Assembly: GCA_903911825.1 (NCBI GenBank) | Contig: CAIWFB010000314.1 | Location: 1 to 34,674, forward strand | Reading direction: 5' to 3' | DNA from: an uncultured Verrucomicrobia subdivision 3 bacterium | Lineage (GTDB): Bacteria; Verrucomicrobiota; Verrucomicrobiia; Limisphaerales; UBA11358 | DNA: 34,674 nucleotides | Part shown: one piece after another, positions 7,961 to 18,200 of the stretch | Numbering within the stretch: the first letter of the stretch is position 1 | Layout: the number at the start of each line of letters is the position of its first letter | Made by a program: the position numbers and the translations under genes | The notes under the pieces: model-generated | Told to the model about the DNA's origin: nothing | Database searches by the model: none | The model's input: only the letters and a program-made list of their open reading frames with translations

Positions 7961-10246
7961 ATGAACGAAGCGCACATTCTGAAAATTGCCGGTGAACTAA
8001 AAATTCAGCCGCGCCAGGTCTTAGCCACCGCCAAACTCTTTGCCGAAGGTGCCACGGTGCCTTTCATCTCGCGTTATCGCAAGGAAGCCACGGGTGAATT
8101 GGACGAAGTTGCAGTCACGAACATTCGCGAACGTCTGATTTCATTAGCCGATCTGGATAATCGCCGCGATGCCATCGTTAAATCCCTTGTCGAGCGCAAC
8201 CTGTTGACCGATCAACTCAAGGCCGACATCGCCGCTGCCGACAACGTCACGCGGCTGGAAGATATTTATTTGCCGTTCCGTCCGAAGCGTCGCACCCGCG
8301 CGATGGTCGCTAAGGAACAAGGTTTGGAACCGCTGGCCGACCTGCTGTTTCAGCAACAATCCACCGCAGACCCGCTGGCGGAAGCGGCGAAATATGTCAG
8401 CACGGAAAAAGGCGTGGCGGATGTCCTGGCAGCGTTAGCGGGAGCACGGGACATCATTGCGGAACGCGTCAGTGACGATGCGAATGCCCGCGCCAAGTTG
8501 CGCGATTTGTATTGGGCCGAAGGCGTCATCAAATCCAAAGTGTTGCTGGGCAAAGAAGAGCCCGGCGCGAAGTTCAAAGACTATTTCGATTGGAGCGAAC
8601 CCATCAGCAAGATTCCCAGCCATCGTTTGCTCGCCATCCGGCGCGGCGAGACGGAAGGTTTTTTGATGATGCGCATGACGCCGCCGGAAGAATCAGTGCT
8701 GCCGATGCTCGAGCCGATGTTCGCCACCGGCAAAGGCCCCGCGGCGGATCAGATTCGCCTTGCGGTGCAGGATGCTTACAAACGGTTGCTCGGCTCGGCG
8801 ATTGAAGTCGAGTTGCGCATGGAAACCAAGAAACGCGCCGACACGGAAGCGATTCGGGTGTTTGCAGATAATTTGCGCGAACTACTGCTCGCCTCGCCGC
8901 TCGGGAGCAAAAACATGCTGGCGATTGATCCGGGTTTTCGCACCGGCTGTAAAATTGTCTGTCTCGATCGCCAAGGAAAATTGCTGCACAACGACGTGGT
9001 TTATCCGACGGTTTCCAGCGCGGGCGAAGTGCGGGAGGCGGCGATGGCGTTGTTGAGCATGATCAAGAAATACAACATCGAAGCCATCGCCATCGGCAAC
9101 GGCACGGCAGGTCGCGAAACGGAAACGTTTATCAAGGCGCTCAAGCTGCCTTCGACGATTCCCGTGGTGATGGTGAACGAAAGTGGCGCTTCGATTTACT
9201 CTGCATCCGACGTGGCGCGCGAAGAATTTCCCACGCAAGACCTCACGGTGCGCGGTGCGGTTTCGATTGGCCGTCGCCTCATGGACCCGCTCGCCGAACT
9301 CGTGAAGCTCGATCCGAAATCCATCGGCGTCGGCCAGTATCAACACGACGTGGAGCAGGGCGCTCTCAAGCGCAGTCTCGATGATGTGGTGATCAGTTGC
9401 GTGAACGGCGTCGGCGTGGAATTGAACACGGCGAGCAAACAATTGATGGCTTACGTTTCCGGTCTTGGCCCCGCGCTCGCGGCGAACATCGTGGCGTATC
9501 GCAATGAAAACGGGCCGTTCAAGTCGCGCGCGGAATTGAAAAAAGTTCCGCGTCTCGGCGAAAAAGCGTTTGAGCAAGCCGCCGGGTTTTTACGCATCCG
9601 CGACGGCGCGCATCCGCTGGACGCGAGCGCGGTTCATCCGGAGAGTTACGAACTGGTGGATCGCATGGCCAAGGATTTGAACTGCACCGTCAGCGACCTG
9701 ATGCGTGATGCGGGCTTGCGGCAGAAAATTCAATTACCGAAATACGTCAATGAAACCGTGGGCTTGCCGACGTTGACAGACATTCTCGGCGAACTCGCGA
9801 AGCCCGGCCGCGACCCGCGCCAGAAGTTTGAAGTCTTCTCGTTCCAAAGCGGCGTGGAAAAAATGGAGGACTTGAAACCGGGCATGAAGTTGCCCGGCAT
9901 TGTGACGAACGTCACCGCGTTCGGCGCGTTCGTGGACATCGGCGTGCATCAAGATGGGCTGGTGCACGTCAGTCAGTTGTCTGACCGCTTCATCAAAGAC
10001 CCGTCCGAAGTCGTGAAAGTTTCGCAGCGCGTCATGGTCACGGTGACGGAGGTGGATTTGCCGCGCAAACGCATCGCTCTCTCGATGAAGGCCGCGCCAG
10101 TCATCGGCGCGAGCACGAGCGGCACACGCACTTCACCGAGCGCGCCGCGTCCGGCGGGCGGCGGTTTTAATCGTCCCGCGCAACCGGCGCAACCGGCGGC
10201 GGCGGATTGGTTCACGGCGGCGATGAACAAAAACAAGAGTAGCTAA
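7961..10246 (+). CDS. tex: Tex, S1-domain transcription accessory protein
   Basis: A nucleic-acid-binding protein of the Tex/Spt6 family, 761 residues from the ATG at 7961 (MNEAHILKIAGEL). Longer frames to 7814 would overlap the divergent gene and are not family-like. The order is standard: an N-terminal helix-turn-helix region with FISRYRKEATGELDE, a YqgF-like RNase H fold (AIDPGFRTGCKIVCLDRQG), helix-hairpin-helix modules (LGPALAANIVAYRNENGPFKSR and VPRLGEKAFEQAAGFLRIRDG), and a C-terminal S1 domain at about residues 638-710 (GIVTNVTAFGAFVDIGVHQDGLVHVSQLSD). A Pro/Ala/Gly-rich tail of about 50 residues follows. The next gene begins five bases after the stop, so the two form an operon. Confidence 0.96.
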   Translation: MNEAHILKIAGELKIQPRQVLATAKLFAEGATVPFISRYRKEATGELDEVAVTNIRERLISLADLDNRRDAIVKSLVERNLLTDQLKADIAAADNVTRLEDIYLPFRPKRRTRAMVAKEQGLEPLADLLFQQQSTADPLAEAAKYVSTEKGVADVLAALAGARDIIAERVSDDANARAKLRDLYWAEGVIKSKVLLGKEEPGAKFKDYFDWSEPISKIPSHRLLAIRRGETEGFLMMRMTPPEESVLPMLEPMFATGKGPAADQIRLAVQDAYKRLLGSAIEVELRMETKKRADTEAIRVFADNLRELLLASPLGSKNMLAIDPGFRTGCKIVCLDRQGKLLHNDVVYPTVSSAGEVREAAMALLSMIKKYNIEAIAIGNGTAGRETETFIKALKLPSTIPVVMVNESGASIYSASDVAREEFPTQDLTVRGAVSIGRRLMDPLAELVKLDPKSIGVGQYQHDVEQGALKRSLDDVVISCVNGVGVELNTASKQLMAYVSGLGPALAANIVAYRNENGPFKSRAELKKVPRLGEKAFEQAAGFLRIRDGAHPLDASAVHPESYELVDRMAKDLNCTVSDLMRDAGLRQKIQLPKYVNETVGLPTLTDILGELAKPGRDPRQKFEVFSFQSGVEKMEDLKPGMKLPGIVTNVTAFGAFVDIGVHQDGLVHVSQLSDRFIKDPSEVVKVSQRVMVTVTEVDLPRKRIALSMKAAPVIGASTSGTRTSPSAPRPAGGGFNRPAQPAQPAAADWFTAAMNKNKSS

Positions 10247-10251
10247 ATTTT

Positions 10252-10941
10252 ATGGCCAAAGAAACGAAACCGAAAAAATCCAAACAGGATGAGCCGGCGC
10301 AGTTGCTGGCTTTGCTCCGCACCATTTTGCCGAAGGTAGAAATTGATTCGGCGCTAGCGGATAGAATTTATTCCGCGTTCGAGGCGGAGCTGCGTGCGAA
10401 GAACCGCGTTAACTCGTTTGAGAAATTCTGTGAGCGCATCGCGCTGCCGGATTTGGAGGCGAAGACGCTGGAAGAAGTGAAGCAGCAATTGGTCGCAGGT
10501 TTCGGTGATGTGGATTTGGACATTGAGCCGAACGAGGATGGCAAGGGTTTGCGCGTGGATGTTTCACTGCCGGACGGCACGCAGTTTCACAGCCGGATTT
10601 TGGTGCGTCCACCCGGCGCGGAAGGCAGCGACGAACAGGAGATCACGCTGAAGTTTGTGTCGTTCCCCGTGGCCTTGCCGGGCGATGCGGAAATGCTCTG
10701 GGCGCTCGCGAAGCGTGAGAACATGACGAATGACGAAGCGGCGATTGCGCTGACGAAAATCGAGGACGAGTTCTGGTCATCCAAGGCCGGGCAGAAGCTG
10801 ATCAAAGATCGCGTCGAGAAAAGTTTTCCGGAATTCATCGCCCGCGTGCCGGCAGGAATGTTGGGCGATGTGGGTTTGAAGCGGCATTACAAATTGCCCG
10901 AGACGCTGAAGGTGCTGCGCACGCCGATGAAGAAGGCTTGA
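10252..10941 (+). CDS. Hypothetical protein in tex operon
   Basis: A 229-residue soluble protein that I do not recognise. A Lys-rich start (MAKETKPKKSKQDEPAQ) leads into a helical region with many acidic residues (to about 85). A predicted beta segment follows (DVDLDIEPNEDGKGLRVDVSLPDGTQFHSRILVR), then a helical C-terminal part ending in HYKLPETLKVLRTPMKKA. There is no signal peptide or membrane segment. It starts five bases after the tex stop, with tex's AAGAG codons placed as a possible ribosome binding site, so co-expression with Tex is likely. A link to transcription or RNA handling would be inference from position only. Confidence 0.7.
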   Translation: MAKETKPKKSKQDEPAQLLALLRTILPKVEIDSALADRIYSAFEAELRAKNRVNSFEKFCERIALPDLEAKTLEEVKQQLVAGFGDVDLDIEPNEDGKGLRVDVSLPDGTQFHSRILVRPPGAEGSDEQEITLKFVSFPVALPGDAEMLWALAKRENMTNDEAAIALTKIEDEFWSSKAGQKLIKDRVEKSFPEFIARVPAGMLGDVGLKRHYKLPETLKVLRTPMKKA

Positions 10942-11010
10942 AGAGGCTTAGGGCTTTTCATTTGGGATGCTTGAACTAGATTTTGCGAAAGCAATTTAAG
11001 TCATCACAAA

Positions 11011-11901
11011 ATGAAATTTGGCATCAACACCTTTCTCTTCACCTCGCCGTTCACCAACGAGAACACGCGGCTGTTTCGCCAGTTCAAAGCGTGGGGTTTT
11101 GACGGCGTGGAGATCGCCATTGAAAACCCGACGGACATTGATGCGGCGTTTGTGCGGGCGCAACTTGACCGGCACGGATTAGTCTGCACTTCCGTCTGCG
11201 CGTGTTTTCCTCCGAGTCGTGATTTGCGCGGCACCAAGGCGCAGCAACGAGCGACGATTATCTACCTGAAACGACTCGTGGATATTGCGGGTGTGCTGGG
11301 GACGGACATCATAATGGGGCCACTGTATTCGGCGACGGGGCGCGCGGATGCTGTTCCGGCGGATGAATACAAACGTCAATGGCAGACGGTGCGTGGCCAT
11401 CTCAAAACTATTTGCGCTTACGCGGAAGCGAACGGAAAAATCATTTGCCTAGAACCATTGAATCGCTTCGAGACGGATTTTCTCAACACGGTGGAGCAGG
11501 GGTTGCAGATGATCCGTGAAGTGAAAAGTCCGGTGTTAAAACTGTTGCTTGATACGTTCCACATGAACATCGAGGAAAAAAATCCGGCGGACGCCATCCG
11601 TCGCGCAGGCAAGCACGTTGGGCACATCCACGCGAGCGCGAGCGATCGTGGCACACCGGGCAACGATCATGTGGACTGGCGCGGCGTTGCGCAGGCGTTG
11701 CGCGACATAAAATATGATGGCGCAGTAGTGATCGAATCGTTCACGCAGGATGTAAAGGTGATTGCGCGCGCGGCGGCGATCTGGCGGAAAATTGAACCAC
11801 GTCGGGATGACATTGCGAGCAAGGGCTTGGTGTTTCTGAAAAGACTTTTAAATAATGTTGTAATCTCGGTGCGAAAAAACCGTCCATCCAGCAACCACTA
11901 A
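11011..11901 (+). CDS. D-tagatose/D-psicose 3-epimerase-like TIM barrel protein
   Basis: A 296-residue member of the sugar isomerase/AP-endonuclease 2 TIM-barrel superfamily. It opens with MKFGINTFLFTSPFT and carries the four metal ligands of ketose 3-epimerases: Glu148 (LEPLNRFE), Asp181 (DTFHMNIEE), His207 (GHIHASASDRG) and Glu242 (VVIESF). Each is offset by exactly four from Glu152, Asp185, His211 and Glu246 of the Pseudomonas cichorii D-tagatose 3-epimerase. The block DRGTPGNDHVDW, which contacts substrate in that group, is also present. It probably epimerises C3 of a ketose or a keto-sugar derivative. The C-terminal 20 residues (NNVVISVRKNRPSSNH region) extend past the usual end. It precedes a ThuA gene by 14 bases, suggesting one operon. 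Confidence 0.87.
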   Translation: MKFGINTFLFTSPFTNENTRLFRQFKAWGFDGVEIAIENPTDIDAAFVRAQLDRHGLVCTSVCACFPPSRDLRGTKAQQRATIIYLKRLVDIAGVLGTDIIMGPLYSATGRADAVPADEYKRQWQTVRGHLKTICAYAEANGKIICLEPLNRFETDFLNTVEQGLQMIREVKSPVLKLLLDTFHMNIEEKNPADAIRRAGKHVGHIHASASDRGTPGNDHVDWRGVAQALRDIKYDGAVVIESFTQDVKVIARAAAIWRKIEPRRDDIASKGLVFLKRLLNNVVISVRKNRPSSNH

Positions 11902-11915
11902 CGTATTTCTAATTC

Positions 11916-12836
11916 ATGAGAACTATCGCATTTTTGCTGTTATCGTTGTTCGCCATTTTTCCTGACGTGAGTCGCGCCGAAGCTAAGCGCATCGTGATGA
12001 TCGCAGGCCAGCCGAGCCATGGCCCCGGTGAGCACGAGCATCGCGCTGGGTTGCTGTTGTTCCAAAAATGTCTCGCTGATTTTCCGGGTATCAAGGTGGA
12101 GGTTTATACGAACGGTTGGCCGACGAATTCAGCCGTGCTCAACGGCGCGGCGGCGGTAGTGATTTACAGCGATGGCGGCGGCGGGCATCCGGCATTGCAG
12201 GCAGATCATCTGCAACAATTGAGCGCGTTGAGCCAAAACGGCGTTGGTCTGGCGTGCCTGCATTATGCTTGCGAACCGACGATTGAAAAGGGGCAGCGCG
12301 AATTTCTCGACTGGATTGGCGGCTGTTTTGAGATCAACCGTTCGGTGAATCCGCATTGGGACGCGGATTTCAAAACCTTGCCGCTGCATCCCATCACGCG
12401 TGGGGTAACGCCGTTCAAGTTGCGCGATGAATGGTATTTCAATATGCGTTTCCGCGAGGGTATGAAAGGCGTGACACCGATCCTCGCCGCTGTTCCCGAT
12501 GCGGACACGATGTATCGGGCCGATGGGCCGCATGAAGGTAATCCCGGCGTGCGCGCTGCCGTGGCGCGGGGTGAAGCGCAAACGGTCATGTGGGCGAGTG
12601 AACGCGGCGAGGGCGGACGCGGCTTTGGTTTCACCGGTGGACATTTTCACCACAACTGGGGCGATGATAATTTCCGCAAGATCGTGCTGAACGCGATCCT
12701 TTGGGTCGCTAAAGTGGAAGTGCCGACGAACGGAGTCCAATCCACTGTGACAGCGGCTGATCTCGAAGCTAATCTTGACTCCAAGGGCGGGACGCACAGG
12801 GTCAAAGCTGCTGCTGCGCCGCCGGTGGTCAAGTAA
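11916..12836 (+). CDS. Secreted ThuA-domain protein (first copy)
   Basis: A 306-residue protein with a cleavable-looking signal peptide (MRTIAFLLLSLFAIFPDVSRA, about residues 1-21). A ThuA (trehalose utilisation) domain with a glutamine-amidotransferase-like flavodoxin fold follows: KRIVMIAGQPSHGPGEHEH, VVIYSDGGGGH, GVGLACLHYACEP, then DEWYFNMRF and GFTGGHFHHNWG near the end. The His-rich terminal block is the usual ThuA signature. ThuA proteins in rhizobia act in disaccharide catabolism through 3-keto sugars. It follows the epimerase-like gene by 14 bases, and a second ThuA gene faces it on the opposite strand. Periplasmic location is inferred from the signal peptide. Confidence 0.85.
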   Translation: MRTIAFLLLSLFAIFPDVSRAEAKRIVMIAGQPSHGPGEHEHRAGLLLFQKCLADFPGIKVEVYTNGWPTNSAVLNGAAAVVIYSDGGGGHPALQADHLQQLSALSQNGVGLACLHYACEPTIEKGQREFLDWIGGCFEINRSVNPHWDADFKTLPLHPITRGVTPFKLRDEWYFNMRFREGMKGVTPILAAVPDADTMYRADGPHEGNPGVRAAVARGEAQTVMWASERGEGGRGFGFTGGHFHHNWGDDNFRKIVLNAILWVAKVEVPTNGVQSTVTAADLEANLDSKGGTHRVKAAAAPPVVK

Positions 12837-12842
12837 GCTAGT

Positions 12843-13697
12843 TCATTTCACGGCGGCGTAACCGGGCTTCGGCTTGCCGTTCGCATCCAGTTTGTCGCAC
12901 GCCCACAGCAAACCCCGCGTCACCAAATCGAGGTAACGGTCGTCCGCGACCGTTTCATTGTTGTGACCGATTGTGGTGGAGAAGACGCGAGTTTTTTCTT
13001 GGTAAAGATTCACCCAGGCAACTACCAAAGTGTTCGTGCGCTGCGGTTCGCCGGATTTATTTTTGATAACTTGCGTTCCGGAAGCGAGGGCGTGAGCGGT
13101 ATCAAAAATGCGGATGTTGTTGTAATGCTCTTCGTGAATCGTCGTCCAATCCGCCAAGCCCGTGGTGATGGCGTTCGTCTTGTCGGTGAACGCAATCGCA
13201 ATCGGTTCCTGCGGTCCGTGGCCGCTGGATTGCAGGCCGAGATATTCATACCAAAATGAGTTGGCCGCCCCGTTCGTCACCGGCTTGGTGAATTCCCCGA
13301 AGCGATAACTGTGCATGGCGCAGTGCAAATTCACCCCGGGAATTCCTTGCTGATGCGGCTGGAGCACGCCTTGAATCACCGCCGAATCTTTGATGTCTGC
13401 CGCGCATTCGTCATGGATGACGACATCGTAACCTTTGGCGTAATCCGGATGGCCATAGATCGGCAGCGCGGGATGCGTGGTCGCATCGTTGACATAGATG
13501 ACATCCACGATGACGTTGGCACGCGCTTCGAGGCCATGCTTGAGAATGACTTTTTGATTTTCGTAATCGTGGCAGCAACCTCCGGCGATCAGCAACGCTT
13601 TGAGGGGCGGAGTAGTTTCGGCAGCCAGCAGATTGACGGTGAGCGCGCAACTGACCACGAGGGCGAGACCGAAGTTCAACGGAAAGGTTTTTTGCAT
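12843..13697 (-). CDS. Secreted ThuA-domain protein (second copy)
   Basis: A 284-residue protein. I place the start at the ATG at 13697, where a signal peptide begins (MQKTFPLNFGLALVVSCALT...LLAA) and AAAGG precedes it; the frame upstream of this has no signal-like sequence. The ThuA fold is seen in ALLIAGGCCHDYENQK, YDVVIHDECAADI, GVNLHCAMHSYRFG, and the terminal RVFSTTIGHNNETV..DRYLDLVTRGLLWAC. It is diverged from the first copy, so it represents a different subfamily rather than a recent duplicate. It is divergent from the Gfo/Idh/MocA gene with 161 bases between them and convergent with the first ThuA gene. Probable role in periplasmic sugar or keto-sugar processing. Confidence 0.83.
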   Translation of the reverse strand: MQKTFPLNFGLALVVSCALTVNLLAAETTPPLKALLIAGGCCHDYENQKVILKHGLEARANVIVDVIYVNDATTHPALPIYGHPDYAKGYDVVIHDECAADIKDSAVIQGVLQPHQQGIPGVNLHCAMHSYRFGEFTKPVTNGAANSFWYEYLGLQSSGHGPQEPIAIAFTDKTNAITTGLADWTTIHEEHYNNIRIFDTAHALASGTQVIKNKSGEPQRTNTLVVAWVNLYQEKTRVFSTTIGHNNETVADDRYLDLVTRGLLWACDKLDANGKPKPGYAAVK

Positions 13698-13858
13698 GGC
13701 CTTTGTTAACACGCAAAAAAAAATCCGACAAGCGTGAAAGTCGTGGCCTTGACTTGTGACGAATTTCCGGCTGAATAAAGCCACATTTTTCCAAAAAAAC
13801 ATTTAACCAAAACACCACCGCGTTCGTCCACCAACTGGATTCTAACAATAAATATTCT

Positions 13859-15139
13859 ATGACCACACCCATCATCATGCCGCGCCGCAATTTCTTGAAA
13901 AATGTCGCTTTCGCCGGGGCGGCGGTTTCCGCCTTGCCCTTGTTCAATGTTCGGGCGGAAGGCACGCCCAGAAAATTCAAAGTCGGTCTCGTCGGCTGCG
14001 GTGGTCGTGGTAAGGGGGCTACGGAAAACCTCATCGAAGCCGCCAAATCACTGGGGCACGAGATTGAAGTTTACTCGGTCGTGGACTTCTTTGCAGACCG
14101 CGCCAATGACGTGGCCAAGAAATACAATATTCCCGCTGACCGCGTTTTCTCGGGCGCAACGGGATATCACGATTTGATGGCGCAGCCGGTGGACCTCGTG
14201 ATTCTCGCGACGCCGCCCGCGTTTCGTCCGGCGCATTTCGAAGCCGCCGTGAAAGCCGGCAAGCACGTTTTTGTCGAAAAGCCGGTGGCGGTTGATCCGG
14301 TGGGCGCGCGGAAGTTCATTGAAATCGGCGAAGTGGCCAAAGCGAAAGGCTTATCCGTGGTCGCCGGCACGCAACGGCGGCATCAGGCGAGTTATATGAA
14401 AAATCAATTTGCCGTGGCGAACGGTGCCATCGGCAAAATCGTCGGCGGCACAGTCAGTTGGTGTGGTGGCCGGTTGTGGTTCAAGAATCGCGAGAAAGAT
14501 GAAAGCGATGCGAGCTACATGGTGCGCAATTGGACGAGTTTTTCCCAGATGTCCGGCGATCACATCGTGGAGCAACATCTGCACAACTTGGATGTGGCGA
14601 ACTGGTTCATCGGTCGCACCCCGGTTTCGGCGGTGGGTTTCGGCGGACGGGCGCGGCGCCAGACGGGTGATCAATTCGATTTCTTCAGCGTGGATTACAA
14701 TTACGGCGAAGACGTCCATATCCACAGCATGTGCCGACAGGTCAGCGGCACCTATAGTTCGGTGAGTGAATTTTTTAGCGGCACCGAAGGCAGCACCTTC
14801 GGCGGCGGCAAGATGACCTCGGCCAAGCTCGCCGCGCTCACCGTGCCGGAATTCAAGACACACGCGAATCCCTACGTGGAAGAACACGTCTATTTGCTGC
14901 AGAGCATCGTCAACGGCACACCGGTCAACGCCGCTCGCACGGTGGCGGAATCTACGTTGACCGCGATCATGGGGCGCATCTCTGCCTACACTGGCCAACT
15001 CGTGCGCTGGTCGGATCTGACGACGAATACCGAATCGCCTTGGTATAACCTCGCACTTTCGCCTTCCGCTGCGGATTTTGAAAGCGGCAAAGTCGTGGCT
15101 CCGAAAGATGACGTCGTGCCGGTTCCGGGCGAAGCGTGA
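13859..15139 (+). CDS. Tat-exported Gfo/Idh/MocA family oxidoreductase
   Basis: An NAD(P)-dependent sugar oxidoreductase family member, 426 residues. The N-terminus holds a twin-arginine signal (MPRRNFLKNVAFAGAAVSALPLF), so the enzyme is probably folded with its cofactor and exported through Tat. The Rossmann motif GLVGCGGRGKG lies at about residues 43-53 and the family's EKPVA at 140-144. The C-terminal catalytic domain has GTQRRHQASY, EQHLHNLDVANWF and NPYVEEHVYLLQSI. Verrucomicrobia and Planctomycetes carry many such enzymes for converting unusual sugars. The start could also be the ATG at 13877 directly before the Tat motif. A bidirectional terminator follows. Confidence 0.9.
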   Translation: MTTPIIMPRRNFLKNVAFAGAAVSALPLFNVRAEGTPRKFKVGLVGCGGRGKGATENLIEAAKSLGHEIEVYSVVDFFADRANDVAKKYNIPADRVFSGATGYHDLMAQPVDLVILATPPAFRPAHFEAAVKAGKHVFVEKPVAVDPVGARKFIEIGEVAKAKGLSVVAGTQRRHQASYMKNQFAVANGAIGKIVGGTVSWCGGRLWFKNREKDESDASYMVRNWTSFSQMSGDHIVEQHLHNLDVANWFIGRTPVSAVGFGGRARRQTGDQFDFFSVDYNYGEDVHIHSMCRQVSGTYSSVSEFFSGTEGSTFGGGKMTSAKLAALTVPEFKTHANPYVEEHVYLLQSIVNGTPVNAARTVAESTLTAIMGRISAYTGQLVRWSDLTTNTESPWYNLALSPSAADFESGKVVAPKDDVVPVPGEA

Positions 15140-15190
15140 AAGGCGGTGGCGGGTTTTGGTTCAGCGTTGACTGAAAAATCCAATTTAAAA

Positions 15191-15231
15191 AAAGCGCGGC
15201 CGGGAATCACTTCCCGGCCGCGTTCGTTTTT
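15191..15231. terminator. Bidirectional intrinsic terminator
   Basis: A perfect 12-bp GC-rich stem (15195-15206 with 15211-15222) encloses a TCAC loop. A T-rich tail follows on the plus strand and a run of seven A precedes it, which becomes a T run on the minus strand. It sits between two convergent genes and could end both transcripts. Confidence 0.88.
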
Positions 15232-15255
15232 ACCAAGAATGGCGAAGGGGTTGGC

Positions 15256-18200
15256 TTACAGCTTCACGCGGTAGAAGCGGGAAGCGTTTGTGGTGGATAA
15301 CCAGGAGTAGGGCGAGGTCGCACCAGTCACGGGTGTCCAATTGGACGGGCTGAGGGTCGTGGCGCTTTCCAAAATGCCCAGCGGCCAAGTGATTGTGGCC
15401 CCGCCGGGAGCAATGGTGATCGCCAGCGGTGTGGTGCCGAGAATGCCGGTGACGGCGTGCGCACCAACGCGGGCAGCGCTTAAGGCGTGGCTGTAAATAG
15501 CCACGTTGCAGAGTGCGCCGTCGAAGTAGGAACTATCATCGCGGAAATCTTTGCCCACGCCCACCGTGAAGGTGTCATTGAGCGGACGCACCGGGCCGGA
15601 GGCTTGCGCCATCAGGCTGCCATCAATGAAGATGAAGCCGTTGGTGCCACTGCGTTCCGCTACGATGTGGTGCCAGCTTCCGTCGTTGACCAGCTTCGTG
15701 CCGGGCGAATTGAAGTCGAATTGATAGCCGCCGCCATAAACAGTGAAGTGCAGGGTGCCGTCGGCGTTGAGGTCGAACATATATTCACCGTCAAAACCGC
15801 TGCGCTGTTGAATGAGTCGGGAGAACGTGGTGGTGGTGGTATTCACCCAGGCTTCCACGGTGAAGTCGCTCGTTCCAGAAATCGCCGGCGCCGTGCCGCA
15901 ATCAATGCTGGCGCTGCCACCATCGAATTGATACGCGGTCGTGCTGCCGGTGAATCCTTGGAAGGCTGGAGTTCTCGGGCCATCCACGCCCAGCGTGAGG
16001 CCGCCCTGTTGGGTGCCATTGTTAGCGTGCCCGGAATAATCATAGGCCGTCGGCGCATCCGTTTCGCTCAAGGGCAGGTAAGCCAACGGGGCATCCGCCA
16101 CAATCTGCGCGGCGAACAGCGCAGGCGAAATCACCGTCAGATGATTCGTCAAGCTAGAGACTGCACCGAAGTTGTTCGTGACGGTGACGGAATAATCCGC
16201 GTCGGAGGCCAGCGTGATGGCGGGCAACGTGATTGTTGCACTGTCGGTGCCCACCGGCGTGACGCCGTTTTTGACCCACTGATAACGCAGGGTGGGATCG
16301 CCCGCCGCGACGACGCTGAAAGTCGGCAGGGTGCCGACGTATGCGAAGTTGGTCACCCCAGAAAGGTCGGTAACGAAGCTCGGAGCAATGGAGCCGACAA
16401 TCACCGAGATGGTGCCGTCCACCGCCGAATTATCCTGCCACGCCAAACCATTCGACAGTGTCGGCAAAACTAGCGAGGTAAAAGCCCCGCCGCCGCTGCT
16501 GCCCGGGAATAGCGTGAACGTATCGCCCAAGGCCAGCGTGCCGCCGGTATTGGTCACGACCAAAGTGCCGCCAAAGGTGACTGTGCCGATAAGTTGGTTG
16601 CAGTTGGGAGAACCACCTTTATTGATAGTCATCTTCAACGTGCCTAACAAGGTGGCACTGCTAACGTTCTGCGTGGTGCCTTTCAGATCAATCGTGGCAC
16701 TGGCGGCTGATTTCAAAATGGCATTGAGGCCAATACAATCATTCACGCCGCAGATGGCGGAACCGGCGCGGACATCTAAAGCTGAATTGGTGGTCGTGGC
16801 GACGGCGTTCAAACGAAGTGAACCAGTGCCGCGCTTGATGAATCCGTAGATGGAGCCGTCGGTGTAAGGGCCGACATTCAGCGGGCCGTTGAGGATCAAG
16901 TCGCCGGTGGTCGTGTTGGCGCCCACATCCACTTGTGCCGCCATACCGTAGGTGATGCGCACCATTTGGACATTTGAATCAATGATCGAGCCAGAGGCGG
17001 CTGAACTGCAGAGCAAACCTGTGCCGTTGACATCAAAAATACCGAGGGAAGCCATACCCGTGCCGTATTGGTGGACGGTGGTGGGAGCGCCCAACAACGT
17101 CGGCGTGCCGGCTACGTTGTAAGTAGTTCCACCTTTGAGATAGAGTCCAGAAGTTGCTGCGGTGCCGTCGCCATATATTTTGAGGCCGGTATTCGCATAA
17201 CCGCCGCCGGTATTGTAACCGATCCTAAGCGTGGCACCGTTGGTCACGATGTAAGGTGCATCACCACCGGTCTTGGTCTGCACTTCCAAGGTGCCAGTTT
17301 TGACCAGAACATTGTTAGTCGCGTCGAAGGCGCCCGCGAGCGTCAGTTTACCAACCCCAACTTTGGTCAAGCCATTGGTTCCCGTCGAAAGCGGGCAAGC
17401 AATCGTGCCGTTGGTGGTTGCGGTAATAGCCCCGGTTCCAGCCAGAGTAAGAATTTCCCCAGCCGTATTGGTGATTGTGTAAGCCCCGCTGTTGAAGGTG
17501 ATGGCGTTGGCCGAAACATTTGCCGTCAAAGCCACTGAATAGGCCCCCGTGCCGCCCGCGCCAAAGATGGCCGAATCTGGGTTGCCCCAGTAATCATCCG
17601 CCGAACCGCTCCACCAATTGAGTAATGTAAAGCCCCAGGTTCCGGAACCATCTTGCGCACCGGTGACGCCGGTGTTGCCGTCAAACGTGGCGGAGCGCGC
17701 CGCGTGGGCGGGAACGACATTGACACTGGCTACTTGTCCCGTCACAGATTGTGAAGGAAAAAAAGTGCTCGTGACGACGGCTGAATAAAGTCCGGCATCG
17801 GTCGGCACCAGTGAACTATTCGTGTAACTGGAGAACGTGGCACCGGGCAGATTCGTGCCCGCGTGTTGCCACTGATACGTCAGGCCAATGCCGATGATTG
17901 TGGTCGGCGTTGGCAGCACCAAGGCCGCGCCGCTCGCAAGCAACATGCTCGTGGGCACATCGCGCGTGACCACCGGTTGGTCGGTGATGATGAAGCCCGC
18001 AAGCGCACAATTCGCGCTGGCCGGTCGGGAAGGGCTGCTCATCGTGAGCGTGTCGCCGGTGAGCGTCGGCGTCGGCACTTGTAACCCTACGGGGCCGTTA
18101 TAATTCGCATTGCCAGCAGTGTAGATCGGATTGAAACCGAGCGCGCCTGCCGCCGGATCCGAAAACGTGATGAGTGAATTCGCCGTGGCTTTGCTCGCCC

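Noticed and set aside
15487-16473. Plus-strand frame of 328 codons opposite the secreted beta-rich protein
   Set aside because: Antisense to LamG and Ig-like domains. The apparent protein lacks recognisable structure.
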